DNA from: Atopsyche davidsoni
Lineage: Eukaryota > Arthropoda > Insecta > Trichoptera > Hydrobiosidae
Reading direction: 5' to 3'
Length of the DNA stretch: 64,000 bases
NCBI GenBank assembly: GCA_022113835.1
Contig: JAILWY010000023.1
Span: 13,700,001 to 13,764,000, forward strand
Part shown: positions 35,701-46,846 of the stretch, in pieces
Numbering within the stretch: position 1 is the stretch's first letter
Layout: every line of letters begins with the position of its first letter
The notes under the pieces: generated by a model
The model's database searches: none
What the model was told of the DNA's origin: nothing
What the model saw: the letters and a program-made list of their open reading frames with translations, nothing else
Translations under genes and position numbers: made by a program

Positions 35701-38700
35701 CGTTTTGTAGGGAAGGTGATATTTCAGAGACAAATGCCGGAAACATAGACGGAGTTTCTTCAATTCCCCCACACTGTCGAATAACTGTCAAATGTACAAG
35801 AGAGGTGAGTAAAATTAATTTTAATCATTAATTATTGTGATCAATATAATCAAAACAATGCACACAACACAACTCCAATTAATTATATTTCCCATTGTAT
35901 CGTAATGAAGTTCATTGAAATAAAAAAAAATATGCAATATGTGTATTCTGCTTGTCGTAGTTAAAGAATAATCACAGGTTTTATTTGTGTAATATTTATT
36001 TAGATCAATCAAATGTGTAGGTCGTTTTTTTTGTAAAAAAATATAATAATAATAAAATTAAAAATGTAATAATGGCGTCAAATTTAATATAAAAAAATTG
36101 TGTTATAATATAAAACTAGTATCCGATTTTATAAAGTGTTTCTCGCTTTACCGTTTCCAGCAGCGCGTGTCTGGAAAAGAAAATATTTTTTTAGTAATTT
36201 TAAGTAAAATAAAAAAAATTAACGTCATCACCGACTCCATTGAACATCGATGTCAGACTCAACAGTTATGACTCGGAATTCGGATAATGTCCGCAATATT
36301 GTTCATTTGGAATCGAACACCATGAAATTCTGTGAAAGTTTTTTTGTTTACTGGAAAATACATAACGGTTAGTCGTTTTTGTGCTGTGCGAGAAAATTAT
36401 AACAAAAGAATTTTCGCCATGCGAGTCTTCCGTGCACCAAGTCGATTGACTGCTTTGATGCAATGCAAAAATAGCGACTTTAAATGATAAATAATCGGTT
36501 GCAGTAGAGCATGTGTGTATGTCTTTATGTATGTATGTATCTATAGATGTATGTATGTAAATATATATACATATATATTGTATAGATTTATCAAATAAAT
36601 GTATATTTATTTGATAACAATTAGTTTCGGTTTTTTTAATTTAAAATCAATAAATAAGAAATTTACCATGAATAAAAAAACTACATTATACTAAATTAAT
36701 ATATTTTAAAAATTGTTACTCTGTACCATAAAAATAAATTTCATTTACTTTGATAAAATATTTATTATGGACGTCAATTTTATATGTTTAATTCCATTGA
36801 TTTTTTAATATATATATGAACATGTATTTATAGTAGTACAGAGTACTTCCTAAGGATGAGTATATTTTGTGTCTCCTTCAACATTCCAGATTGCTGGCTT
36901 TAACGGTCTGTCAGAAGCGGTGCGAAGGCTGGACTTCATGAGTGCCGTGCGAGACGTTCGGCGGTTCAACTACATCTGCGCTCTTCTGCAGCTCCTCATG
37001 ACTGGACAGAAACTCACCGCACTACCCGGGGCGGCACAGAAAGTGCTTCTGACCATGTTGGAAGAAGTGGCCATGCAAGGTATACTAAAGAGTAAAGATT
37101 ACAATATAGCTCTATATAAACAAATGATTATGATTAAATATTTCATAAATCAAGTGTATTATTTATAAAATATATTTTTAGGTAATCAATTTACATGTGA
37201 GATACAGGTGGGAACCAAACTTACACCTCCACATCTATCGTGACCCATACAACTATTTATTTGTTCTGGAACTGTTGTACCTAGTTTTGATTTGTCTTGT
37301 AGGGGTTAGTACCTACATCGGAATACGTGTCTTACGGCCTGTTGGAATGTGACATTCGACCCTTAATCCATTAGATATTTTATTAGACGGCCCATTAAAA
37401 TAAGACATAAACCTATAGTAATTAGCGGTCAGTCAAAAGGCGATCGTATTTCAGGCGAGATGTCCTCGCAATGAGACACCCCCTAATACGTGGGATTCTT
37501 CCTGTTTACGCTATCCACAAAGGCAGCGGGAACCTATGTAAGCAGCTTCCCCGCGCCCCTCGCCAAAGAGACCTTGCGGCATTCAAGCAGTAACCACGTA
37601 CATTTCTAACCAGTGTAGTTATACTGAATAAACTACGAATACGTAAATATTTCGCCAGCCTTCTGATTTCCAACCATACATCAATCCTGCAACCACAACA
37701 TCACATCTACGACATCAGAGACATAACACATCTAATACTTCGCAAAATTGGTGACCTCAACTTTACCAATGGCGAAAGTCTCATGGTTTTTATGCTAACC
37801 GATTACCTAAAAACATATTTTATATAATATTGGAATTTAAAATAATTGAATTCTAGTCTATAATATAATTCTAAATAAGTTCACATCCTATCTTTAATTA
37901 AAATATCATTTGCACTTTTATTTTTTGATACTAAAGCAGTATACACTTTGTTTTTTATTATGGCATATTTTTTTCATGGCATTAAGATAATATAAAACAA
38001 CAAAAAAATATCCTTTAATTCAGTTAGATAACATAATTTTCTAGGACATATTATATTGGTCAAGGTCATAGCAGTTACACTATCTTTATTTAAAATACTA
38101 AAATTCTTGTTGTTGCAGTGAGTGCATCGCAACAGAACCCACGAGTGCTGCGAGTATTGTTGGGAGCCCTGGGGGCTCTGTGCGAGCAAGAGCGCCGGTC
38201 CTGCTGGGGCCGGCCTCTAGGCAGCCGTGCCCTCTGGGGGCACCACCGCAACACCATACGCAGGATCAATAACATTGCTGAAAGTATCTGCATCAACGAG
38301 GTTAGCGTTAGATTATATAATGCCCAGAGGTTTACTGTTAATTGCATCCAATTAGTAGTTCTTTGTAACATACTTTTGTTATCACATACTAACATAATAA
38401 TAAATTGCATTTATAAATGTTGGTCATATTCTCTAAAGAATAGTAACTGTGTTATATGTCCAAGAGTGTCAGCACATTGAATCCACACCAAGAAACAAAC
38501 AATGTGTCCGTATTTGTTGACATACGATAGTATTATTGATAAAGTATATTTTAACGTAATATTTTTTTCTTCAAACGAAGGAATGAATCAGCTCAACTTC
38601 CTTTAGTAATTTCATTTTGTTTTCAGCCTGGTCCAGAAATATTTCCCAAATTACAGCAGCTTCCAAAAGAATGTATCCGAGAAGTGCTACTAAGAATTTC

Positions 38701-39358
38701 AGATCACAAAGATTTGGAGGTTTGAAATTTTTATTATCATTGTAATAATAATCAAAACTTGACAGCTAATTTTTTATTTTTTGCTAATTATTGTTATTTT
38801 TATTTGTAACAGGCAAGTGCTGAAGCCTGGGGGGTCATGGCATCCGTGTGCGCCGAGCAGCGCATATGGAGAGAGCTTGTCATATTCCATTTCACTCCTT
38901 CTCAAGTAGAGTGTGCATTTACAAAACTCAATATCACGTCCGATGATAAAGTCGACTGGCAAGCCGTGTACCATTCGTTGCGGAAGTATGTTGCTTTTAT
39001 TAAAAATGTCTGATCAGAATTCGCATCTCATTCTTTTACATTGAATTCTTAATGAAAACGTTAAAATTTGATTTCAGGTCTTTCGGATTGCGTGAAGATT
39101 TCCAATATGCAGAAACACTATCACTTTGCAGGCATTGCAAATGTTTGTTTTGGAGATCACTCGGTCACCCCTGTATTGCAGATGAGGTATTTTATGTTAA
39201 ATTATCAAGTTTATTACACATTTCTTTATTCAATATCCATATATAATATGTATTATTCATAGTGCCCGGAATACCGCGAGCGAGTAAAGGAAGCCGGAGG
39301 GCCATTGCCGCCTCATCCGATCCCTCCAGCTGATTTCCTGAAATTCTTTTCTCTTTAA
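21662..39358 (+). CDS. FBXO32: F-box protein of the FBXO25/FBXO32 (atrogin-1/MAFbx) family
   Basis: Substrate receptor of an SCF ubiquitin ligase. Eight coding exons: 21662-21774, 35711-35804, 36890-37079, 38119-38300, 38627-38719, 38813-38985, 39078-39186 and 39263-39358. All have AG/GT borders and compatible phases, giving 349 residues against about 355-367 in vertebrates. The N-terminus MPFISKDWRSPGEEWVKT matches the family signature MPFLGQDWRSPG. The block AVRRLDFMSAVRDVRRFNYIC corresponds to the vertebrate EAFNRLDFSTAI..RRFNYV region. The F-box follows at about 194-240 (LPKECIREVLLRISDHKDLE). A Cys-rich CRHCKCLFW..GHPC motif precedes the C-terminal DFLKFF. The vertebrate central insertion with its nuclear-localisation-like KKRKK is shorter here. 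Intron 1 is about 13.9 kb. The symbol stands for the single insect homologue of the vertebrate pair; orthology to one paralogue is not claimed. Confidence 0.93.
22209..22242 (-). repeat. C-rich tract; G-quadruplex candidate
   Basis: CCCC blocks separated by single G or AG/T residues give six G-runs of four or more on the minus strand. It marks the 3' edge of the GC-rich promoter/exon 1 island. Confidence 0.7.
23868..23887. repeat. Perfect 20-bp palindrome
   Basis: CATAAGCCAATTGGCTTATG is its own reverse complement, with no spacer. It could be a dimeric protein site or the centre of a decayed inverted-repeat element. Confidence 0.8.
25122..25410 (+). repeat. Diverged direct duplication, two units of about 125 bp
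   Basis: Unit 1 (about 25122-25243) and unit 2 (about 25287-25410) share in order GAATTCTCTT, AGAAATATAAACTC, TCTCAGTT, GTACG, TGTCATAAT, ACATTTG, TTGAACATT and AAATCTG. They are separated by about 45 bp. Confidence 0.75.
29083..29262 (+). mobile_element. Non-LTR retrotransposon C-terminus and 3' end
   Basis: The translation gives ILQPIFQGKIKGKGGIGRRKFTWMRNLRQ then a stop. This matches the terminal QGKIxGKRxxGRRxxxWLxNLR motif of endonuclease/reverse-transcriptase ORFs. The family's common 3' end (ATGGTCACCAACCTC) follows. Confidence 0.8.
30659..30838 (+). repeat. Diverged local duplication
   Basis: The block at 30659-30712 and the block at 30782-30838 share TACTCGAA(T/C)TCAA, (C/G)(A/T)CCAATTGTACTGA and a following ATACTGA/GTACTCA-like end. 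They are about 70 bp apart. Confidence 0.6.
32662..32734. repeat. (TA)n tract ending in a perfect 34-bp palindrome
   Basis: About 40 bp of TA repeats run into 32701-32734. There, TATGATATTC and GAATATCATA form outer arms around a TA-rich centre and pair perfectly. Confidence 0.85.
33605..34063 (+). mobile_element. Non-LTR retrotransposon fragment, C-terminal ORF and 3' end
   Basis: Frame 33637-33837 reads ARSTFNNLRKVLCSRDITL, then FTKCYVVSLLLYGVEAW and MWLYRRILKIP, followed by a stop and VDRVTNERVL in continuation. The terminal GKIGRRMFTW segment and the shared 3' end (ATGGTCACCAGCCTT) follow near 33950-34060. It is interrupted by stops and small deletions, hence inactive. It is the longest local copy of the family. 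Confidence 0.85.
36510..36575. repeat. TGTA/TATG microsatellite in F-box intron 2
   Basis: TATG/TGTA tetranucleotide units are mixed with TA-rich sequence. Confidence 0.7.
37298..37744 (+). mobile_element. Probable LTR of an LTR retrotransposon inside F-box intron 3
   Basis: The block starts TGTAGGGG and ends CTTCGCA (TG..CA rule, about 447 bp). It contains AATAAA at 37627-37632 and is immediately followed by AAATTGGTGACCTC, the TTGGTGACC that typically follows the 5' LTR of insect LTR elements. Composition is clearly more GC-rich than the flanking intron. Only a stub of internal sequence (about 37745-37790) follows. The boundaries are estimates, and I did not find the second LTR. Confidence 0.5.
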
Positions 39359-42300
39359 TACTATTTACATTTTATGTATTACTATGAAAGTGTTTGAAAA
39401 TATGTCTCAATGTTTATTTTTAAAATTTTGACTGAACAATTGTTATATTTTTAAGTTGAATGAGACAACCATATAAATTGTTGATATTTTCCATAATATT
39501 GTTGAAATTCGTAGAATCAGTAACCACCCCAGTATTCTAGATGCCTCTCTGCTAGTCATGCTCTGATAATTTTCAATCTTCGCTTTTCTGAACATAGTTT
39601 CAAATCATAAACAATTACAATAATATTGTTTACCTAAATTATGATTTCTTTAAAATAAATCCCTCTTGCGATAAAATACTTTAAAGAAAACGAAGCCTAA
39701 ATGGGCATAATATTAAGGTGAAAACCTTTATAATCAATTTACTTGTAGGTATCAATGTAAGAGTAGAAAGCATAAAATTGTATCATTTCGTTTTTGCTAG
39801 TGATGAAACATAGTTGTAATTTACTAGAATTAAAAAATATATATCTGGTAATTGTAATAGTTCATATATTAGTAATCACAGGTCTCATTTAAAACATGAA
39901 TCTATATTTTGCAAAGTATGTAATGATTTCCCATTTTATTTAAAGTGGTCAAAGCAATTACATAGGGTCCAACATCTTAATGATTGTGTGTATTCATTAC
40001 TCGTTATTTTATTCTGATGTTGATCTTTCGGCAATTTTGTGCTATTATATTTCTGTGATGTAGAATATTGTCCATTTCAAAATCTATAGTAATATATTTT
40101 TGAAATATTAAATTTAAAATATATATAATTTTAATTACCAACAACCATTTTTTTCCATTCACTGATATTAATTGTTATCTTCTAATGTGTAGCATAAATA
40201 CTGCCTTTCTCTGTGTAACAATACTGTACTTTTATTCTTACACGGGTAAGATTTGAGTATGCACTGTCAGTATACAACAATCTCGATTTGCCAAGACACG
40301 GAGATAAAGAAATATCTTTTAAGATTGTTAACAATTCACAACTCACCTCACCATTATGTGTGTTTACGCAGTTATCTTTCTACGTGTGTTTTTTAACTGG
40401 ACTTGAGAAATGCACTTTACATTCCGAGTAAATCGAGGTTTGACTCCTTTTGCATCTAAATTAAATGTGTTTGAATTCAATATGATTTCGTATCAGTGAT
40501 TTATTTACATAACATTACATATTTATCTACATAAATCAATATTTTTCTTTTGAAATTATATTTTTCTATGAAGATAATCTAGTTTTATGGGAAATGTGTA
40601 TTTTCTCATACCATCCTTACTTATATTTACTGTTATTGTATATGAATAAAATAAGTTAATTTTGTGCATCTTTATTGATAAAATATATATATTATCTATC
40701 TGTGTAACTTAATATGAGGCTAAAAGTGAAATGGTGGTGAACGGTATTTCTCTGACCTTAATTTGTCACCAAAATATATTTTAATTAAATGAACTTTGAG
40801 GATAAGCTTCACATCCCATTGTTTCTAAATAGGGAGTGAAAATGTTGTTACTAATATAATATTATACTAATGAGTTTTAATATATTAAAGTTAAGGAGGC
40901 TTAGCTGGTTTTATTTACCATATATAGCATCTATTGTCTCAATTGAAATGCAATGGTAGCTATGTGTAGCTGGTGTAATGTGATATTTCTTTTGTAATAA
41001 AATTATCTTATTTTCCATGTTTTTATCGGGCACTTCCTAAAAATACAAATTATATGAAATTAAATTGATTTAGAGTAGAGGCTGCTGAATATTTTTTCTT
41101 AGAGATGGTTTCATACTTCTACAAAACATTAAAAATGTGATTCATAATATTCTGCCATTAGTCTTGTGCTCTCGATTAACTCTAATATTATTCGTATTTA
41201 TTAGATTGTGTATGATTCATTAATTTCAATAAATCTATATTTTTAATTGAAAGCAAAATCTTTTCATTTTAGAACCCTGCAGTCCTATTTCCTTTCATCT
41301 GAAATATTTCTCAGATTTAATGTAATTAAAAAATTCTGAAACTTCTACAACTTTATTTTAAATCATGCAAGCACAAGAAAAAATTCTTAGGGTAAAGTAA
41401 TAATTAACAAAAAGACTCAGTACTCGTACGTTCTTTACAGAAGTATTTTGAAGTTTACCATTACATAAAAGTATTGTTGCAAAACATTGTACATACAAAA
41501 AAACAAGATCACTGGCAGGTGTGAGTAGCTTAGTATTCGTCAACAGATTATAGTTAACAGATGGCATCCTAGATATGTTAAGTATGGTGTTACATGAGAC
41601 TCAAAGGAATTGATTCACTCTGGGGTCTATGTGGAGAATCCAGTTGTTGGATTTATCTACACTATTATTCTGGTTATTGTTAATCCTTTCAAGCGTCTTA
41701 TCAAGTGAAAGAATAATGGCAAGACTTTTATGGTGTTAAAAAAAGATCATCTTCCTTGATCTAAAGCCACAACAGTTGAATAGAGTGGTGAACTTATTTC
41801 GGCAAACCTCCTCACTCAATAAATATTTCAATTATTTAAGACCAACTTTTCTGACTTCCAGTTGAATTCCAAGGGGAGAAAAAATTCATTGAGCCTAGTT
41901 TTCATGGTTCTAATTAGAACCACGAATATTTAATATATGAATTATTGCCTATATTAATTCAATTAAAATTTATTATTTGCATAGCTACATCCTTTGGAAG
42001 AAAATATTTCTTGAAGCTGGAAGATGAGATTAATTTAATATTTAATACATAATAAATATTTACACTTACAAAATGCTATCCATAAATAGCGATAGGTTGC
42101 ACCAATTCAAGAGCAATGTATTCATATTGAATAATAACAATAAAAAGCAGCAAAATTGTGTGAATTGTCAAAAAGATTTATTACTCGGAAATCTCTAATT
42201 TAACAATACAACAGTCTATTTTAACCCCCAACTGCCAACAAAACATCTCTATATTACTGAAAAATGTGAATAAAAACATAAAGACCATGGAATGCCTCTG

Positions 42301-43091
42301 TTTGGACATCAATTTTTGACTGAAATTAAAAGTTCAAGTTGGAAATTTTTAAAAAAGTTTTTCATCCAAAATATGTCATGTTAGCAGTCAATGAGCTGTA
42401 AAAGAATACATTCATTTACAAAATTGTGTTCTTATATGTAACAAATGAAACCAAAAATTATAGTCAAACAGGCAAAAAACACATTTACACAACTATGAAA
42501 TACGTGTCTATCTTACGTATGAAATAAGTATATTTCTACATTGGTAAAAAAAAGGTTTTACAATTAATTTTGAGAGACATCCTCCATTCAACCAAACAAC
42601 ATTCCCTTACAAAATTTTTAAATGTGTTAAAATTGAGATAAACTACTATTGAGAAACTACTTTTTAATTTCAACTGAACTAAATAAGAAAACTCATTTTG
42701 AGTTAAACCAATTACTCACTTAAGGTAAGCTCGTTTGTATGAGAATGTGTCTTGGAAAATTCAAGATCTGCCTTCCAAAAATGTATGTAACCAGTTACAG
42801 CAGCAGGGGAGTGAACAAAACGAATGAAATATTATTAAATTTTCACTTGGGATTGTTTTTTTAATTTGATAAGAAACATCCGATCCGCTGCTGTATAAGG
42901 TCACAGCTTTATATAGAGCTCCACTTCACTTTAAAAGAAACCGTTGAAGTTGACAAACAAAGCATTTTAATGGAATGAATAGAAAATAAAAAGAGCAGGG
43001 AGTCATTTTTATTGAAAATTAAGTCCATTATTCTGTTCCTTGCTGCATCTGTGCAGTTCCAGTTTATAATTAAGATTAATAAAGTACAGAG
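39359..43091. other. Region between convergent F-box and acidic-protein genes
   Basis: AT-rich, with no coding signal. It probably includes a 3' UTR of the F-box gene, with candidate AATAAA at 39654-39659 and 40645-40650. Near the right end, AATAAA on the minus strand at 43013-43008 lies 79 nt past the stop of the acidic-protein gene. Confidence 0.55.
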
Positions 43092-44094
43092 TTAATTTTT
43101 ATCTTTCACTTTAATGAGGTCGGCCAAGTCCAGAGCGACGCACGGTTCCTTGGTATCAGTCTTGGGATTTCTGTCCAAGATCTCTGTGATAGGATAGTAG
43201 TTCTCGCGGTTCTCTACGTTCCACCCTGAGTACTGTAAAAAAAAACACTAATAAAGCAAAAAGCAAATACAAAAAATACTAATCTTGTTACAATATTTTA
43301 TATTAATATCTAAATACCTCTATTGCATTAAAGCTTATTTGACAAAATGCATTATTTCATAACAAGTAGCAAGATATTTGAAACACAAACGTAACGCTTA
43401 CCACACATGTGCACTTGTGGAGGGTTTTTCCATTTGATTCCATGGGTATATACTTCTGTAAAAGGGCTTTTCCATCTATCTTCCATAAATTTATATCTCC
43501 AGGTTTTGATACAACATTATCGCCGTCCCATTGGACATCAGTTTTTAACAAGACAAAATGTCCACTCTACAATTAATAAAAAAAATACATATAAAAAATT
43601 CAGACAAACAATATTGTTTTACTGAACTGTTATATCAAACATACAAGTACAATAAATAATATTTACATGATAGTGTTTAGGTATATCCTTGGATTGACTC
43701 GAATCAGATTTATTTCCATCTGATCCATTCTTCTCATCCTCAGAATCCTCTTCCTCTTCAATGTCGTTATCATCGTTTTCATCGTCGATATCACTTTCTT
43801 CAGATGTTGAATTCTTGCGTTTTTTCTTCGAGCTGTTAAGTGGCCCTCTAGTTGCCCTTTTGCGAGCGCCGCCTCGGCCGGGAGCATCCTGCGACGCAAT
43901 AACACATTTATCAGTGATTACACCATATAAATAACCAAACACATCTTCAATTCAACAAGAACCAACAGAAAACTTACTCCTTCGGCTTCCGGAGTCCAAT
44001 CTTCGCCTGAGTCTTGAAACTCTTCCGGTTCGCCGGCATCTGAAGCTTCTGATTCTTCGTTTTCGGACTGCTTTAGATTCTTTCGCTTGCGCAT
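43092..44094 (-). CDS. Unrecognised acidic, Ser/Glu/Asp-rich protein (likely nuclear), 214 aa
   Basis: Four exons on the minus strand: 44094-43978 (begins MRKRKNLKQSENEESEAS), 43888-43667, 43566-43402 and 43232-43092 (ends with TAA). All borders are AG/GT and all joins phase 0, so the model is well supported although I cannot name the family. Residues 1-113 are disordered: basic patches (RKRK near the start; GGARKR and KKKRK in exon 2, resembling nuclear localisation signals) alternate with long Asp/Glu/Ser runs. Residues 114-214 look folded: FVLLKTDVQWDGDN, INLWKIDGKALLQKY, then KCTCVYSGWNVENRENYYPI and a hydrophobic VALDLADLIKV tail. A poly(A) signal follows at 43013-43008. A chromatin or nuclear role is inferred only from composition. 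Confidence 0.8.
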
Positions 44095-44543
44095 ATTAAA
44101 ATATTAAATTTTGTATATTTATTACAGTTAAATCTACCAGAGGCAGCACGTTCAACAGAAACGAGTAAAATAATGGCAGCGATTATCTACAAAACCGCGA
44201 GCTTGTGCTTATACCATAAGCAAGACAATAATTCGGCGTGCAATTGCCGGTGCTGCCAGGTGGAGGCATTATCAAAACAAAAATGCGACCCAAAATATTG
44301 GACGGATTCCTGGAAGGAAAAATAAAGTGTTTTATTATTTTTTAATATTCTCTATTGTAACGTATCAAAAAAAATATTCTAAAAGGTGAAGTATATTGAA
44401 ATATATATTTTATTTATTATCACTCAAAGCAAAGAATGTGATTTTTTCATGAATGTCTTGCAGAAAGGATAACTCCATATGATGTAGCGTCATTGGTTCA
44501 TTCAACATCCGAGAACAACCCAAAAATCCAAAATTTTATCCAG

Positions 44544-44860
44544 ATGCCTAAGAAAACATATGTCCGTAAGACAGACAAGACGGGAGAAAAAGAGGCAGCA
44601 TGCAACGATTTGACAAAGACACCATGATCAAAAAAAAGACTAAAGGGTAAAGAAACAAATTCTAATGGAATCGAATAATACTTTGGACGTGAATACAAAT
44701 GACGATGATGCGAAAAAACCCTGGTAACCGGTGTCTTGTATGCGGCGAATTCTGGTAAAACAATGAAATATGGTTCCGGTGCACTTCTTGTGAGCTTTGG
44801 GCTCATGCAGATTGCTCTGGGTGGAACTCGGCTCTTAATTATGTGTACGACATGTGCTGA
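44544..44860 (+). mobile_element. Decayed pogo/Tigger-like DNA transposon remnant
   Basis: At 44544 a short frame starts MPKKTYVRKTD, like the N-terminus of pogo-type (DDE_1) transposases. At 44726-44860 another frame reads NRCLVCGEFW, a stop, NNEIWFRCTSCELWAHADC and ends YDMC-stop. The spacing of CxxC, CxxC, H and C fits the small zinc domain found at the C-terminus of many insect pogo-like transposases. The DDE core between them is missing, so this looks like an internally deleted, mutated copy. Confidence 0.5.
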
Positions 44861-46804
44861 CTACTATTGCCCACATACTGATCACCATTGCCTATCGATG
44901 TGGGCAATGGGGATCAAACTTGTTTCGTTTCAAAATAATTATGGTTCTTAAATTAATTTGCCAAAATTTAAAGGTGATCTCAATTGTTAGTTAGATAAGG
45001 AAAGTTTATAATAGGAATAAATCAATAAATAGTTAATCTATAGATTTGCTTTTACTTTAATTCACACAAAAGTGACCTCCATTACCTAGATCTCCCCTTT
45101 TACTAAAAATATATATAACTCCTCAAAAACTATTAGGCTGGTTTTTTTTAAATATTGTTTTCTGATAGGTCCAAGGCACTTAAATGGGCATTATCAAAAC
45201 AAAATATTATTAGTTCGTTTTATTTTCATTTTGTTTATAATGACAGTGCAAATATTTTATAAATACAATAAACTTTTTTCAAATATTTTTTTTTTTATTA
45301 GAATTAATTCAATTATTTTGATTCGCGTAACTGAAAAAAATCACCCAGAACAAATTACAGCAGTAACATTGTTAGATATATTCAAAGATGAATTCTAATG
45401 TAAATTTATTTCGACGTTGAGTAAATAATAAAATGTATCTCATCCCTGCTACTTAAAACAAAAATTTCGGAGAAAAGAATGCTATATTTGTCCTGGTCTG
45501 TTTGGCCAGATTTTTTTATTCTTATAATATCATTTTTGAGTTATTAACATTCAAAAGGTGGGTACTATTTCAGTATTTTTAATAATCTATATCTTTTTTT
45601 ATAATAAGAATTATAATCAAAGCTTAATTATGAAAAACAGGCATTAGTAATATTATTAACCTAACTTATACATTGTTTAAAGTAATACTACAAAATATAT
45701 AAATGAGCTGTTTTACAAATTATTCTTGGGTACCTACAAAACATTTACAAAGTATCTTTTAAATGTTAAATACTAGTATTTTTAATTACTTCCTATGCAA
45801 ACACACTAACAGGTTTTTTTTCAGAATTATTATTATGGTTATTATTTAGGTATTAGGAAGTAGTTACTAATAACAATACCATACAATAATCAAGCACTAT
45901 GTTACCATATTAATTATTTTTTAGGTTTGCTATGTTAAAATTAATTATAACTAAAGCAACTGAATAATGTTTGCACCTATAATATAAGTTTAAAAATGCC
46001 TATGTGCTAATTAAAAACCTTTACTTTTAGTGCTTGCTGAATCAGTAAACGCTGAAACACTGGACTTGGGACTATCATCTTATTGTTTAGATGAACATTT
46101 AGATGGGAAATCCTAATATTTGAAGTCCTGGTCAGATATTAATTTATTAAATAACGACTACATCTTTCTTTTCAATAAATATTTGCAAATTCCAGCAATT
46201 AGGGTGAAAAGCATATGTTTCTTTGGCTTGGAATATTGTTTCCAGATTTCAACATTTTGATTTACTAGTACTAGGGTCATATTTAGGGAATGATACGAGG
46301 ATGAAATTTACAGATTCCAGCAATCCACCACGAGTTAAAAACTTATGCCTCTCAGAAAACAAATGGTTGAAATTAAAGAAAAAAAAATTTCACTCACCCA
46401 CTTTGGTGCTTAAACAAACCTCACTGCAGCCATGTAAGTTCTTCTAATTAAAGGTGTCTGCTAATTTTGGACCAAGCGGTATATACTAGTTTTCTTTTAC
46501 CACCCGTTCACTCAAAATATTTCATTCATTTTTTGTGAGTAGGTAATTAAAAATCAACAACCAATTTCAATAGGGTGGATTAGACTCTTCCCAATGAAAA
46601 TTTGAGTCTTACAATTGTTTTGATTTTCTATTAACATCTCGTAACATTAAAAAATATTTTATAGCATATTGATTGTAATAAATGGAATGAGTTAATAACT
46701 ACATTAAAAAATGTGCAATTGTTTCATAAAAACTTACTTTCTTTCGTTCCATGTCCATTATGCGGACCATAAAAGAAATAAAATATATTTAAAAATAATA
46801 AATA

Positions 46805-46846
46805 AATTTTGGGAGCCAGTACATTAGTGTACTGGCTACCAAAATT
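46805..46846. repeat. 19-bp hairpin arms, 4-nt loop
   Basis: Arms 46805-46823 and 46828-46846 pair with a single mismatch around TTAG; the inner core is AGCCAGTACA/TGTACTGGCT. Confidence 0.85.

Larger units (their letters stand above)
21775..35710. other. FBXO32: First intron of the F-box gene (about 13.9 kb)
   Basis: It begins at the donor AG|GTCAGA and ends TTTTGTAG. It holds a C-rich tract (22209-22242), a palindrome (23868-23887), two local duplications (25122-25410 and 30659-30838), two retroelement 3' fragments (29083-29262 and 33605-34063) and a (TA)n/palindrome (32662-32734). GC-richer patches near 24140-24300, 29380-29700 and 33380-33480 could be enhancers or alternative first exons. 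I tested 29435-29520 as an exon, but joined to exon 1 it meets a stop. Confidence 0.75.

Noticed and set aside
43663..43905. 80-residue ORF antiparallel in frame choice to the acidic gene
   Set aside because: A shadow frame of exon 2 of the acidic-protein gene.
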